Below, piece by piece: positions 1 to 11,400 of a stretch of 64,000 nt of DNA. The notes beneath the pieces were generated by a model that did not search any database, was not told the origin of the DNA, and saw only the letters and a list, made by a program, of their open reading frames with translations. The DNA is from Juglans regia (lineage: Eukaryota > Streptophyta > Magnoliopsida > Fagales > Juglandaceae), in contig NC_049903.1 in NCBI RefSeq assembly GCF_001411555.2, positions 25,804,270 to 25,868,269 of the forward strand. The letters run 5' to 3'. The translations under genes and the position numbers were made by a program. The number at the start of each line of letters is the position of its first letter. The first letter of the stretch is position 1.

Positions 1-530
1 TGCTGAAAATTGGATGAGGATAGAGAAGATTTTCAGAGCTCTATATTATACCAATGACTAAAAGGTGGAGTATGCCACCAATATGTTAGTAGATATGGCT
101 GATCCATGGTGGTATTCTGCACCGGGAGCTCTTACAGCAAAAACTTTGGGGTGGAGTACCCATCACCTGGGATCGCTTCAAGCAAGCATTCTTAGACTAC
201 TTCTTCCCCAGGCTCTTCAGGAGGCAAGCCAGAAAGTTTACCGAGTTTGACTAAACTTAGGGAAGATCTTTCTATTATGACAAGTTGGCCAACTCGGTAA
301 ACTTCTGTCATAATAGAAAGATCTTCCCTAAATAAAGCATGGGAATAAATTAGGGAAGATCTTTCTATTATGACAGAAGTTGGCCAGAGTTTGACAAGCT
401 GTGTTAGTCTGGGAGAAAAAGCCCAAAAGTTGTCTACCATGAAGCTGCCTACTTCCCATAGATGTTTTAGGAAAGCTTTCAAACAAAATCAAAGAGGAAC
501 CTTCCTAGAAGCATGCTGAAAGCCCCACAT
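1..530 (+). pseudogene. Ty3/Gypsy gag remnant
   Basis: Conceptual translation, changing frame, gives a plant Gypsy gag signature: a segment with MADPWWYSA (about 94-120), then in the next frame ITWDRFKQAFLDYFFP (about 160-210), then a stretch resembling the LRQGxLSVMxY region of chromoviral gags. The part after about 250 is scrambled by a small inverted duplication (257-375). No zinc knuckle, protease or polymerase follows, so this is a 5'-open, 3'-truncated fragment. Gag would package the element RNA into virus-like particles; this copy cannot. Clade not resolved. Confidence 0.6.
257..375. repeat. Triple 26-bp repeat, middle copy inverted
   Basis: The same 26 bases, beginning TTAGGGAAGATC and ending TATTATGACA, occur at 257-282 (direct), 306-331 (reverse complement) and 350-375 (direct), with flanking GAAGTTGGCC-like bases partly shared. 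They lie inside the gag remnant, whose frame is destroyed here. The arrangement suits a local template switch during replication and could fold into a strong hairpin. Confidence 0.85.
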
Positions 531-1400
531 TCTACTCCCAATCCAGAGCTGCTGCCCCTCCAGCCTTAACTAACATTTAAATTTCCAGATTTTCCTCCTA
601 AAATCAAGGCTACCACCTGTTCCCAAGAAGACTAACAGGATTATACCAGCAGCCCCTATGCTCACATCTCAACCAAGGAAACCCCCGCACATGTGTTGCC
701 CCTTCTAAGGAATTCCTAGATATCCCTACTTCTTTTCTTAACCCATCTACACTCCAAAGGGAAGCCAAGAGAATCCAGCAGCCAAGAACTCAGTGCACCC
801 ACTCCTGCAACATTCACCTGAGTTTTCTGGCTCAAGTGCATAGAGCCTGCTGCCATTAATCCTCCTTTGTACCACCCAACTTTCCAAGCCAAACTCTTGA
901 GTTCAATTGCCAAGGAATTGTAAGGAGTCTCCTAAAACGCTGCTGCAACCAAGGAATAAACTACAATATTATGCACTCCTTTGGTGAGTTTGGAGCTATG
1001 TGATTATGCCTCTCATGGGACACTGCTGTCAATGTTTTACTGCATCAAGGGACTGAATTAGGGTGTTTAATTGCCGCCCTAGGTGAGTGTGCTCTCAATC
1101 TCATGAACTTTCTTGCATGGTTCATGTCATAATACTACCAAATTCCTTATACGTAGTGAGTCGTGTAATAGCAACCCCAAGTAGTCGTAGCAACTCTTCT
1201 AAGAGATATGGCCTGAGTCAAAAGCATGCACAGGAGATCACTATACATGCTACTGCGACACCATAGGCAGGAGACACAAAATACATGTTGTCAGAAGCCT
1301 GACAGCAGCATCAACAGACAACAAAACCATGCTTTCTTATGTTTGACAAGTCTATATGTAAGGGGCAGAGCCAAATCACATGCATACCACCCACACACAG
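531..1400. other. Unannotated interspersed sequence
   Basis: No open frame with recognisable protein similarity, no terminal repeats and no splice-consistent exons were found. It may be the decayed interior of the Gypsy element whose gag lies to the left. The C-terminal exons of the minus-strand HisRS gene were looked for here and not found. Confidence 0.4.
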
Positions 1401-2272
1401 CATGTACCATGTTTTTAAATGTAGTTTCATAACTCAAAAGCCAGATTTCCTAAAAGGTAGAAGTTTCAGCATATTGAGCATGAGAATGAACAAACATTCC
1501 CCAAACCATGATTTCTTGCATAATTGACATGTTATATTTGAATCAGTTACTGTTGTATGATCACATGGCATAAAGAGACCAGAAAATATAAGTTTCTGAA
1601 AACCATATGGCATACCGAAATGTGGCATGCATGATTCCTTGAAAGCTGTAAAAAATCTCTCTAAAGCTTTAAAAGGGGATGCTGTTAACAACTCCAAATG
1701 GCTCTAGAAGTCAAATTTTAGCATGCTAACACTTTTTTACCCAAATGCTAGCATGCACGGAATTTATTAGATGCATAGAATGACTTTGAAAAAGTAAAGC
1801 CTAAGGTTAAGTTATGTTGAATGATCCACATGCTATATATATAAGTATAATTATGCATGAAGATTACTTATAAAAAAATAATAATAATAATTATGCATGA
1901 AGATTTCCAAGGTAAAGCCTAAGGTTAAGTCTTGTTTACATTATGCCGTGCGGTTTACTGAGTATTCGATTCACTTGTTATTTGTATTTATGTTTTAATG
2001 TCTCAGGTGATGATGAAGTGGACCCCAAGCAGGATGGCCAGAAAAAGATGTACTTTAACAGTCTTAGATCTTACAAATAAGTGTTATTGCCACATAGGAC
2101 TAGTTTATGTTTTACGCCATCATGTCATTACATTAAGTTATACAAGACATTTCATTTTAAGTTATTGTATGATTCAATAAGATGACCAAAGTTTTTATGA
2201 TGTCGAATCTCTTTACTGTTGTAGAGTTATGTACATTCATAATATTCCTAACTCACGGGAAGGGGTGTTACA
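1400..2272 (-). repeat. LTR remnant, Tekay/Del-like chromovirus
   Basis: Read on the minus strand, the right edge at 2272 is TGTAACACCCCTTCCCG, the typical start of Tekay/Del-type LTRs. About 200-330 bp further in are other pieces I recognise from such LTRs: a block reading CCACTTCATCATCACCTGA and GAATACTCAGTAAACC. The left edge is uncertain. A short internal duplication is present: AAAGCCTAAGGTTAAGT near 1797 and 1915, and ATTATGCATGAAGATT near 1850 and 1890. The LTR sits in the intron after HisRS exon 6, in the same orientation as the gene. Confidence 0.5.
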
Positions 2273-2442
2273 ATTTAATGTAATCCAAATAATTTTATTG
2301 ATAGCTGAATACTTTCTTTTTCTTATTGATAGCTGAATATTTATAACATCATGAGCAGCACTAAAACTCGACAGAATAGCAACATGCTCTAATTTTCAAA
2401 CGAGCAATCACATACTGAAGCTTACAACCTTGCATAGCTCAC

Positions 2443-5400
2443 CTTGTCTATAATTATGCAAACCTTGGAGAATAAATTTTCAGGTATAGAGTAGCACCTC
2501 AATACTTCTTGTAAAACCTGTAATAAAGGGGAAAAGCTCAGATAATAATTAACATATTCAGTCATCCTCCACCCCAAAAGGAATTTAAAAAATAAAATAA
2601 AAATAAAGCCGAAATTGTTCAAACCAGATGCAGTAGTTCAAAAAAAGTGGGAGGAAAATTTGCAAAATCAATTTCACTCAAGGCTCACTTTAGATGGAGC
2701 TGACTTGTATACCAAAACTGTGTAAGAAGTTGAGAACAGCATAGACTTGCATATAAAGGTGGACCCGTTACAATAAGGTGTTTAATTTTGAAGGCTCAAG
2801 TCAACAATGTAACTCTTATTGCCACTTTATCCAATAGCTTAAAACAATGACATTATCCCCATTCAAGTATTATTTACCCAAAGAGAATCCACAATAAGAA
2901 GTAAAATAATACCTAGCCTTCTAAGTAGGTGCAAGAGTTGTTAAGACACTTATAACTGTGTCTCTTCACAAAAAGAAATAGTCAAGCAATTACTAATCAA
3001 GAGAGAAAAAAAATAGTCAAGAAAGTAACTACAGTTCATTGCAACTGAAGCTTGAAAACTAATTCCAAATGTCTTGAGAAGTCTTCAATAATACAAAGAT
3101 TTTATTTTTAATTTTTTGATAAGTCATTATAACAAAGATTTGACAATAGTTCCCTGCAATTAACAATAGTTCATAGTTTCGTATTAGAACAAAAGTGGAT
3201 TCATAAATGTCTTGAGAAGAATTAAGTAATACAATGACTTAGCAAAAGAAAAGATAACTTCCTAAAATATTATGTTATTGTTAAAGACGTCTAATTGCCC
3301 ATGCACAGAAAGAATTGTTTGCACCTTTCGGCTAGAAACCTTGAATCCAACGTCTGATGCTGTAATTCCAATTCGCTTGAAAAAAGTGACGATCGATGAA
3401 ATAAGTTCTGCTTCAGCCTGTATCAAAACAACATGATATCAAGCTTGACAAAGAAATGAATATGTAACCGCATTTGGATATAAGGGTTTAGATGATAGAT
3501 TTGGATAATAAAATTACTTGATTGAAGTTTTCAAGGAGGCTTTAAAACATCTAAGCAAAATATGGAGTGAATAGAAGACAAAGGTACTCAAACAATATCA
3601 CAAAAAGAAAAAAGAAGAATTTGAATGACAGCCTTCACCAACTTGCCTCAAACTCACATATAGTAGCAAAGTACTAACCATCCATGGCTAAACGAAAATT
3701 TTATTGATGAGAACAATAGGTTTAGCCCAAGTATACGCATACTTTTAGTCATGAATGTGTTTCTCACGGAACTTCATACAATGGTGATGGATGACGATCT
3801 ATATAATATACATTCTACCTTCTTGAGGTTATGAAGCTGGTTCATGGAAGACTACATTGGATTATAGGGTTATAGTTTGCAATTGGATGGAAAACTTTTA
3901 GGGGAAGGAATTTGGATAATTTGATTGTTTTAAGCTATTGGATGAAGTGGCAATCCGATTTAAATTGTTCACTCGAGCCTTGGAAATTATGATGTTTCTG
4001 TAATCCGACCGACCCTTACATGAAAGTCTATTCTGTTCTGACTCAACTTTTGGTAGAATTCATAATTTTTTATTTCTAAGAAGTTGCAAATTAAAGTCGT
4101 ATAAATATGGTTAAAAACTTTCAAAACTATATATCCAGTGCGCATAGAGGCCAACATTAGTTAAGTCGGTGGAGGGGAAAAAAAAGGAGCCAGCATGGAA
4201 GTTCATAGTGTATGTCAAGTCAGCTGCTCCTACCGTAACGTCAGGTACACCAATAATATCCATATTCCACTGATAGTGCTCACGACGCCTTCCTCTTGTC
4301 ATTCTCTCATAACGCCAACACTGTCCTATAGCAAACCATTTCAATGGTAGAGAGAGAGATTTTCTGGACAAGAAAAAAGATGGAGATCAAATTCTGGCAT
4401 CTGTACCTGGATACAAAAACCATAAGTAAATAATATATATAACAAAATTTCCAGACATCAAATAAAGATGATGAAGATTATGCATTGCTTTCATGCAAAA
4501 TGCATCTGCCGAGTCAGGATCAGTACCCTTTCTGTATCACCAGCCTCGCCAACGAAGGAGTGAGCTCTGGCCTCAATGCGACTCGACGATTTCCCCGATC
4601 TTCAAAACAGTATAGCTGCACAGTGAAAGAGCTTTAGTTTAAAAGATCTCAATAGTGACTCTTTCCAGAAAATCGAGAATCAAATGCTTAAAAAAAATCA
4701 TAGCAATAGAAACAAGCACACAAAAGTGAGGGAAAGTTCGCTTGATATACACCTATAAAAAAATAACTCGTTTGATTTACAAACTTTGAGAGTTGATTAG
4801 TCTTTAACTATTCTAGAGGAGATGATCTTGATTGGCTAACATGTGTTTGTGTTCTAAAAATAGCTTTGAAGGATCAACTATATAGCATTAGTTCGCATGG
4901 ACAAAAGGATTACATTCTTTGTATACTACGGCATGGGATTGTGTACCTCTTCCAGACGGCTCTTCCACATGGTATACAATTGAGACATTTCACAATGGTC
5001 AAGAATAGATAGATGCACACTAGCCAAGCCTAATCTAAAAATGTCTCTCAAGGCTATGTTCAGATCACTTTCCACTAGACTGTGGGGGTATTCAAGAGGG
5101 ATTGAAGATACTTAAGGCCTTGTTTGGTTTCACAGATGGTCTTAACCAATCTCATCTCATCTCAACATCCAAACACAAACACTTTTTCAATTTCAAATTT
5201 TTAAATTTTCAAATTCTTCATCTAACCATTGCCTAATCATTAAACCTTTCCTAAACTTCCAAACAAAACAAACAAAATAATTCAACTTTTTCAAATTTCA
5301 AAAAAAAAAATAATATTAAAAAATTATATTCTAACAATATTTTAACTTTATAATATTTTTATTCAATTTTTTCTCTCTTTTTTCAAAACACTATAAAATA

Positions 5401-8400
5401 TCTTAACTCAAACTATTTCACTACTATTCACAAACTATCTCACAACTATTCATAGATTTCTCATCTCATCTGTGTAACCAAACGAGGCCCAAGTTCGAGA
5501 ACATGCGACTAAAACCTAAAGGAAAGGTTAACAAAATCAAGTAATAGTGATCTTCTTACCTATATCAAGGAACCCCAAGTTATATCATGGCTTGCAGACT
5601 AAAGTACCTGGGACTTGAAATTTTGAAATGAATTAATCTTTGGCAATGTGAAATCTTAGAGAATTCATTTTTGGAGTACAAGGCTTGGGTGTGGAGGAGA
5701 CAAGAATTCTGTCAAAAGCCCACAAAACTAATAAAATTCAGGTGATTGTAGGTCTTCAAAGGGTGAGCCTAATGGAGGAGATTTCTTAGAGGCAAAAATA
5801 GAAGGCCTTATGGCTGAAGGAGGAATAATTCCATTGACACTATAGTGATGGACTGTGTAGCCTCATTGAATCCATTTGAGATAACAGATCATATTGTTAA
5901 TACTACAAACATGTATTGTATGAACAATTCACATGGAGACCAAAGACAGATGGTCTAGTGTTTGAGACAACACATCAACAGGAAGCAAGGTGGCTTGAGA
6001 AGCCTTTTGAAGAGATGGAAATTTGAAAAGTGGTAAAAAGCATGGCTAGGGACAAAGCCCTAGGTCCCAATGGATTCAACACGGCCTTTTTCCAAACCTA
6101 TAGGCCCAGTTTGGATTTAGAGATAGTTTCATCACATTTCATCTCATCATTACAATTTTTTCAAATTCCCACACAATATATAATAAATAATTCAATTTTT
6201 TCAAATTCCAAAATAATAATAATATTCTAACAATATTTTATTCAACTCATCTAAAATCATCTCATCTCATCTCACTATCCAAACCAGCCCATAAGGAAGT
6301 GGTTAAGGATGTAGTCATGGGGGTCTTTCATGTTAAACTTTATCAAAAGTTTGGCAAGAGCATGTAATGGAGAAGATCATATCGAAACCCCAAAATGCAT
6401 TTTTGCAAGGAGACTTATCCCTTGGATGGTGAGGAGACTTATCCCTCGGATGGGCGAGGAGACTTATTATCCCTTATTTGGTTGGGCGACGAAAAATGAC
6501 GACATCCGTATTTCAACTATAACTTCAACTACAGGTGTCATAATCGCGCATATGACTCCAATCCAGAAAGCTCTCTTCGGCGTGCACACCGTAGTCACCA
6601 TGCTTCGCCTAGTGGGCCCCTTATTCACCCCAGAATTAGCTATTTTTACTTCCGAAACGTCAACTTTAGTCAACTCTTTCATTTTTTATTAATTTTCTTT
6701 TATGGTAATGTGTATCTTTAATAACGATTTTATTCCGGATTCTTAGGCTATATCTTAGTCATAATTATCTTATTCCATATTTTATTGTTTGGCCTTTATT
6801 ACTGATTTGTCATTTTGCCCGGCTTGTGGGCTTCAAATAGGGTGATTGATTTATTTTATATTAAAACCATAATCTCAGAGTTTATCTCTATTTAAGATTT
6901 TTCTCAATCTCAATTTCTAGCTTCCGTTATTTAGCTAGCCGCCAGAATAATCTTCTATTTTGACCCGGCATCAGTTGCCATCAGAGCTGTAGCGCTTTCT
7001 TGGTTAGAATTATCGTTAGTTTGCATGGCTGGTGGTAGAGGTCGTGGTTGACGTGGACAGGTTCCAAATGAAGAAGTCCCTCCCCGCGATCGTAACGTAC
7101 AGGATGCGATGATTACAGATTTGCATAGGCAAATAGTAGACTTATCCCAGCATCTAGACGCGCAAAACCTAGAGGGTCAGACTTATGATCAAGAGTCTGA
7201 ATCCAGTTTTAAAAACCCGTATCACAATCGTACTCTATTTTGAGAGCACCATGGTCGGGAGGAGCGTCATGGGGACCTCGGTTTCAGAGTGGATCTGCCT
7301 CAATTTTCCCACACATTACAGGCTAAAGGGTTCATTGATTGGTTGAATGAAGTGGAGCGGATTTTTTTATTTTAAGGAAGTCCCAAATCATGTCAAAGTG
7401 AAACTGGTCACAATCAAACACAAGGGAGGGTAGAGCATCTGCGTGGTGGGAGCAGTTGAGGCGATCACGAGATAGGCAGGGCAAGACCAAGATTAGTGAT
7501 TGGGAGAAGATGAAGAAGAAGATGAAGGGTCACTTCCTTCCTTTTGGCTACACTCAAACTTTGTTTCAACGACTTCACTTGTTGAGGCAGGGCACAAGAT
7601 TCGTTGATGATTACACGGAAGAGTTCCATCAATTGATAGTCCGGAATGATCTATCTGAGACAGAAGAGAAGATGGTGGCGCGGTATTTGGACAGATTACG
7701 ACAGTCCCTACAGGGTGTCCTCAGCCTTCATGCGTTATGGACAAATTCTTAAGCATACCAACATGCACTTGTCGTGGAGAAGTAGCAGAACAGGAGACCA
7801 GTGATTCGAAGCGATCAAAGCAGCCGAGCAGTTCACCCTCAAGAACCTCATTCCGCCCAGCAACCACCACAGGGTCAAAGTTCTCACTTTAATGTTAGAT
7901 GTTTCAGAAGTGGTGAACATAGAGCGACTAAATGCAGGAAGCCTACTAATCAAAAGGCAAAAATCTCCTAATTGAGGAAGACTTGGAAAAAGATACTAGG
8001 AAGATTGGAGAGCTTGTTTATGATGATAATGAGGATGGAAACGTATTGCATGGTGATGGCCACAAGACCCTGGTCGTTCACAAGAGTCTACTGACTCCCA
8101 AGGGTGATTCAGGGGACGATTAGTTGAGAACCAATATTTTCCACACGACCTGCACAGTTGCCGATAAAGTTTGCAAGATGATCATTGACCATGGCAGTTG
8201 TGAGAACGTGGTGTCTAAAGAAGCTATTCAGAAATTACAGTTGAAGACAGATCGTCATCCCAAGCCGTACAAATTGGTGTGGCTGAATAAAGGCAGTGAG
8301 GTAACAGTAGATAGGCGATGCCTAGTGTTTTTTCCGATCGACAGAAAATATTTTGATAACTACCCTGCAAGTATCAAAGAAATATGGTTCATGGCATATG

Positions 8401-11400
8401 TGTGTTAACAACAGAGCAATCAAGTGAAGTACAGGTTTCCCATTCCATGCCTAGATGATATGTTGGATAAACTATCAGGTTCTAAGGTCTTCTAAAAAAT
8501 TGACCTTAAAAGCAGATATCACCAGATCAGGATAAGGCCTGGAGATGAGTGGAAGAAGGCGTTTAAGACACAACATGGGTTGTATAAATGGATGGTCATG
8601 CCTTTTGGGCTGTCCTATGTGCCCAGTACATTCATGAGGTTTATACATCAAGTTTTATGGGGAAATTTGTTGTAGTTTACTTTGATGATATCTTCATTTA
8701 TAGTCCGACATGAGCGTCACGCTTTGATCACCTCCGAGCTGTTTTCGATATGTTGAGAACGGAGCTTCTGCTCATCAATCAAAAGAAGTGTCATTTCTTC
8801 ACTACTTCTGTAACTTTCTTTGGTTTTGTTGTGTACTGATGGTGTTCGTGCAAATTAGTCAAAGATAGATGCGGTCTTGGAGTGGCCCAAACCTAAGACC
8901 TTGCATGATGTCAAGAGTTTCCATGGATTGGCATCCTTCTACCGTCGGTTCATCAAAAACTTCAGCACTTTGATTGCCCTATCACAGAGTGCCTAAAGGG
9001 GCGTGACTTCCAGTGGTCTGAGGAGGCAAAGACAGGTTTTCAACCAACCAAGCAAAAGATGACAGAGGCACCAGTCTTAGCACTTCCAGACTTTGATAAG
9101 GTGTTCAAAGTCAATTGTGATGCATCTGGAGTTGGCATTGGTGGTGTTTTGAGTTAAGAGGGTTGGCCAATAGCCTTTTTCAGTGAGAAGCTATGGAGGA
9201 AAAAAAGAATTATTTCACTTATAATTTAGAGTTCTACGCCATAGCCCAATCCCTGAAGCATTGACGTCACTACCTAGTATAAAGGGAGTTCATCCTTATC
9301 ACTAGCCACGAGACCTTAAAGTACATCAACGGCCAGCACAAGTTGAGCAGGCAGCATGCTAAGTGGGTAGCATACTTGCAGGAATTAACATTTTCGCTGA
9401 GGCACCAATCGGGAAGCTTGAACCGAGTTGCAGACATGTTAAGCCGATTAGTGACACTCCTCACTGCCATTAGTACTAGAGTGGAGGGCTTTAACACTTT
9501 CAAGGATTTGTACGCCGAAGATCCATCCTTTGGAAAGATTTTTGAGGAAGTAATTGAGGGAAGGCAAAGTGATTTTCTCCTGCATGACGGGTCTTTTTTC
9601 TTCGTCTACAGTTGTGTATCCCAGATTGTTCCTTGAGAGAGCACATTATATGGGAATCGCATGGCGAGGGGCACTGTGGGTAAAAAAAGACTTTGGCTCT
9701 AATCGCCACAGATTACTACTAGCCCAAGTTGACCAGTGACGTGGCACGATACGTGGCGAGAAGTTTTGTGTGCCAGAGAGTCAAGGAAACCCTCACCAAT
9801 ATTGGCCTTTATACTCTGTTACTTGTACCTGATGGTCCGTAGCTTGACGTCAGTATGGATTTTGTCTTAGGCTTGCCAAGGACCCAATGCACCATGGATT
9901 CAATCTTCGTCGTGGTCAACCGATTTTTTAAGATGGCCCATTTTGTAGCTTGCAAAAAGACCATGGACAACACCCGGATCGCCCACCTTTTTTTCAAGGA
10001 GATTGCTCACTTGCATGGTGTTCCTCAATCTATCACCTCAAACTGGGATACGAAGTTTATGAGTAATTTCTGGAAGAGTTTGTAGGAAAAACTCATAATG
10101 AAGCTAGACTTTAGTAGTGCCTATCACCCCCAAACAGACGGGCAAACCGAGGTTGTAAATCGAAGTTTGGACAACCTCTTGAGATAGTGAGACCTCGCCT
10201 TATCGCAAGCGGAGTTTGCTTACAACCAATCCAAGAACTGGACTACTCGATTGAGTCCATTTGAAGTCTATACGGTCAAAATCCGCCAGAGGTCCTTGAT
10301 TTGGTCCCTATCCCACGAATTGGTCACCTGAACATCAAGGCCGAGGAGATGGCAGAGCACCTTCAGGGAGTACACAACCAAGTCAAGCAAGAAACTCAGG
10401 CCAGCAATGCAAAGTACAAGGTTCACGCCAACAATTGTCGCTGCCAAATACTTTTTGAGGTTGGCGATCATTTGGGTTGTACTAACCCATGATCGTTTTC
10501 TTGTTGGCAAGTACAACAAATTGAAAGATAGGAAGATTGGATCTTGTGAAGTTCTCCAAAAGATCAACGACAATGCATATAGACTGCGTCTTCCCAGTCA
10601 TATGAGAATTCCGGATGTGTTCAACGTCAAATACCTCAGCCCCTACTTTGTCAACGATGGTGTGAGCTCGAGGGCGAGTTCTTTCCAACTTGGGAAGGTT
10701 GATGCAAGGGGATCTAAGTCCGAATCCGAGGTCGGTGAGGCTCAACTGACAGATGCGACGTTAAAAGTACTGGACTACTTCAAGAAGGTAGACCAGCACA
10801 AAACTAGCAGGAAGATATAAAGAATTGGGCGAGGAACGGCAGATTTGGGCGAGGAGACTTATCCCTTGGTTGGCGAGGAGACTTATCCCTCAAATGGACG
10901 AGGAGATTTATGTCTCGATTGGGCAAGGAGACTTATCTCTTGGTTGGTTGGGCGAGGAGAAGTGACTACATCCATATTTTAACTATAACTTTAAGTGTCA
11001 AAATCGCGCATATGACCTCAATCTGGAAAGCTCTCTTCGGCGCACGTCTTTGTCACCATGCTTCCCCTAGTGGGCCTCTTGTCGACCCCAAAATCAACTG
11101 TTTTCACCTCTGAAACGTAACCTTTACTCAACTCTTTCATTTTTTGATAATTTCTTTTTATAGTAATGTGTATCTTTAGTAACAATTTTATTCCGGATTC
11201 TTCGGCTAGATCTTAGTCATAATTATTTTATTCTGTATTTTATTGTTTGGTCTTAATTACTAATTTGCCATTTTTCTTTAGCTATTTAAGTCCGGCTTGT
11301 GGGGTTCAAATAGGGTGATTGATTTATTTTATATTAAAACCTTAATTTCAAAGTTTATCTCAGAGTTTCTCTCTATTTGTGATTTTTCTCAATCTCAATC

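Noticed and set aside
1998..2080. Possible plus-strand terminal coding exon after a CTCAG acceptor, with a lysine-rich reading ending LRSYK and a stop
   Set aside because: The reverse strand matches the internal layout of a Tekay/Del-type LTR starting at 2272 and no upstream exon is visible, so the open reading is most likely accidental.
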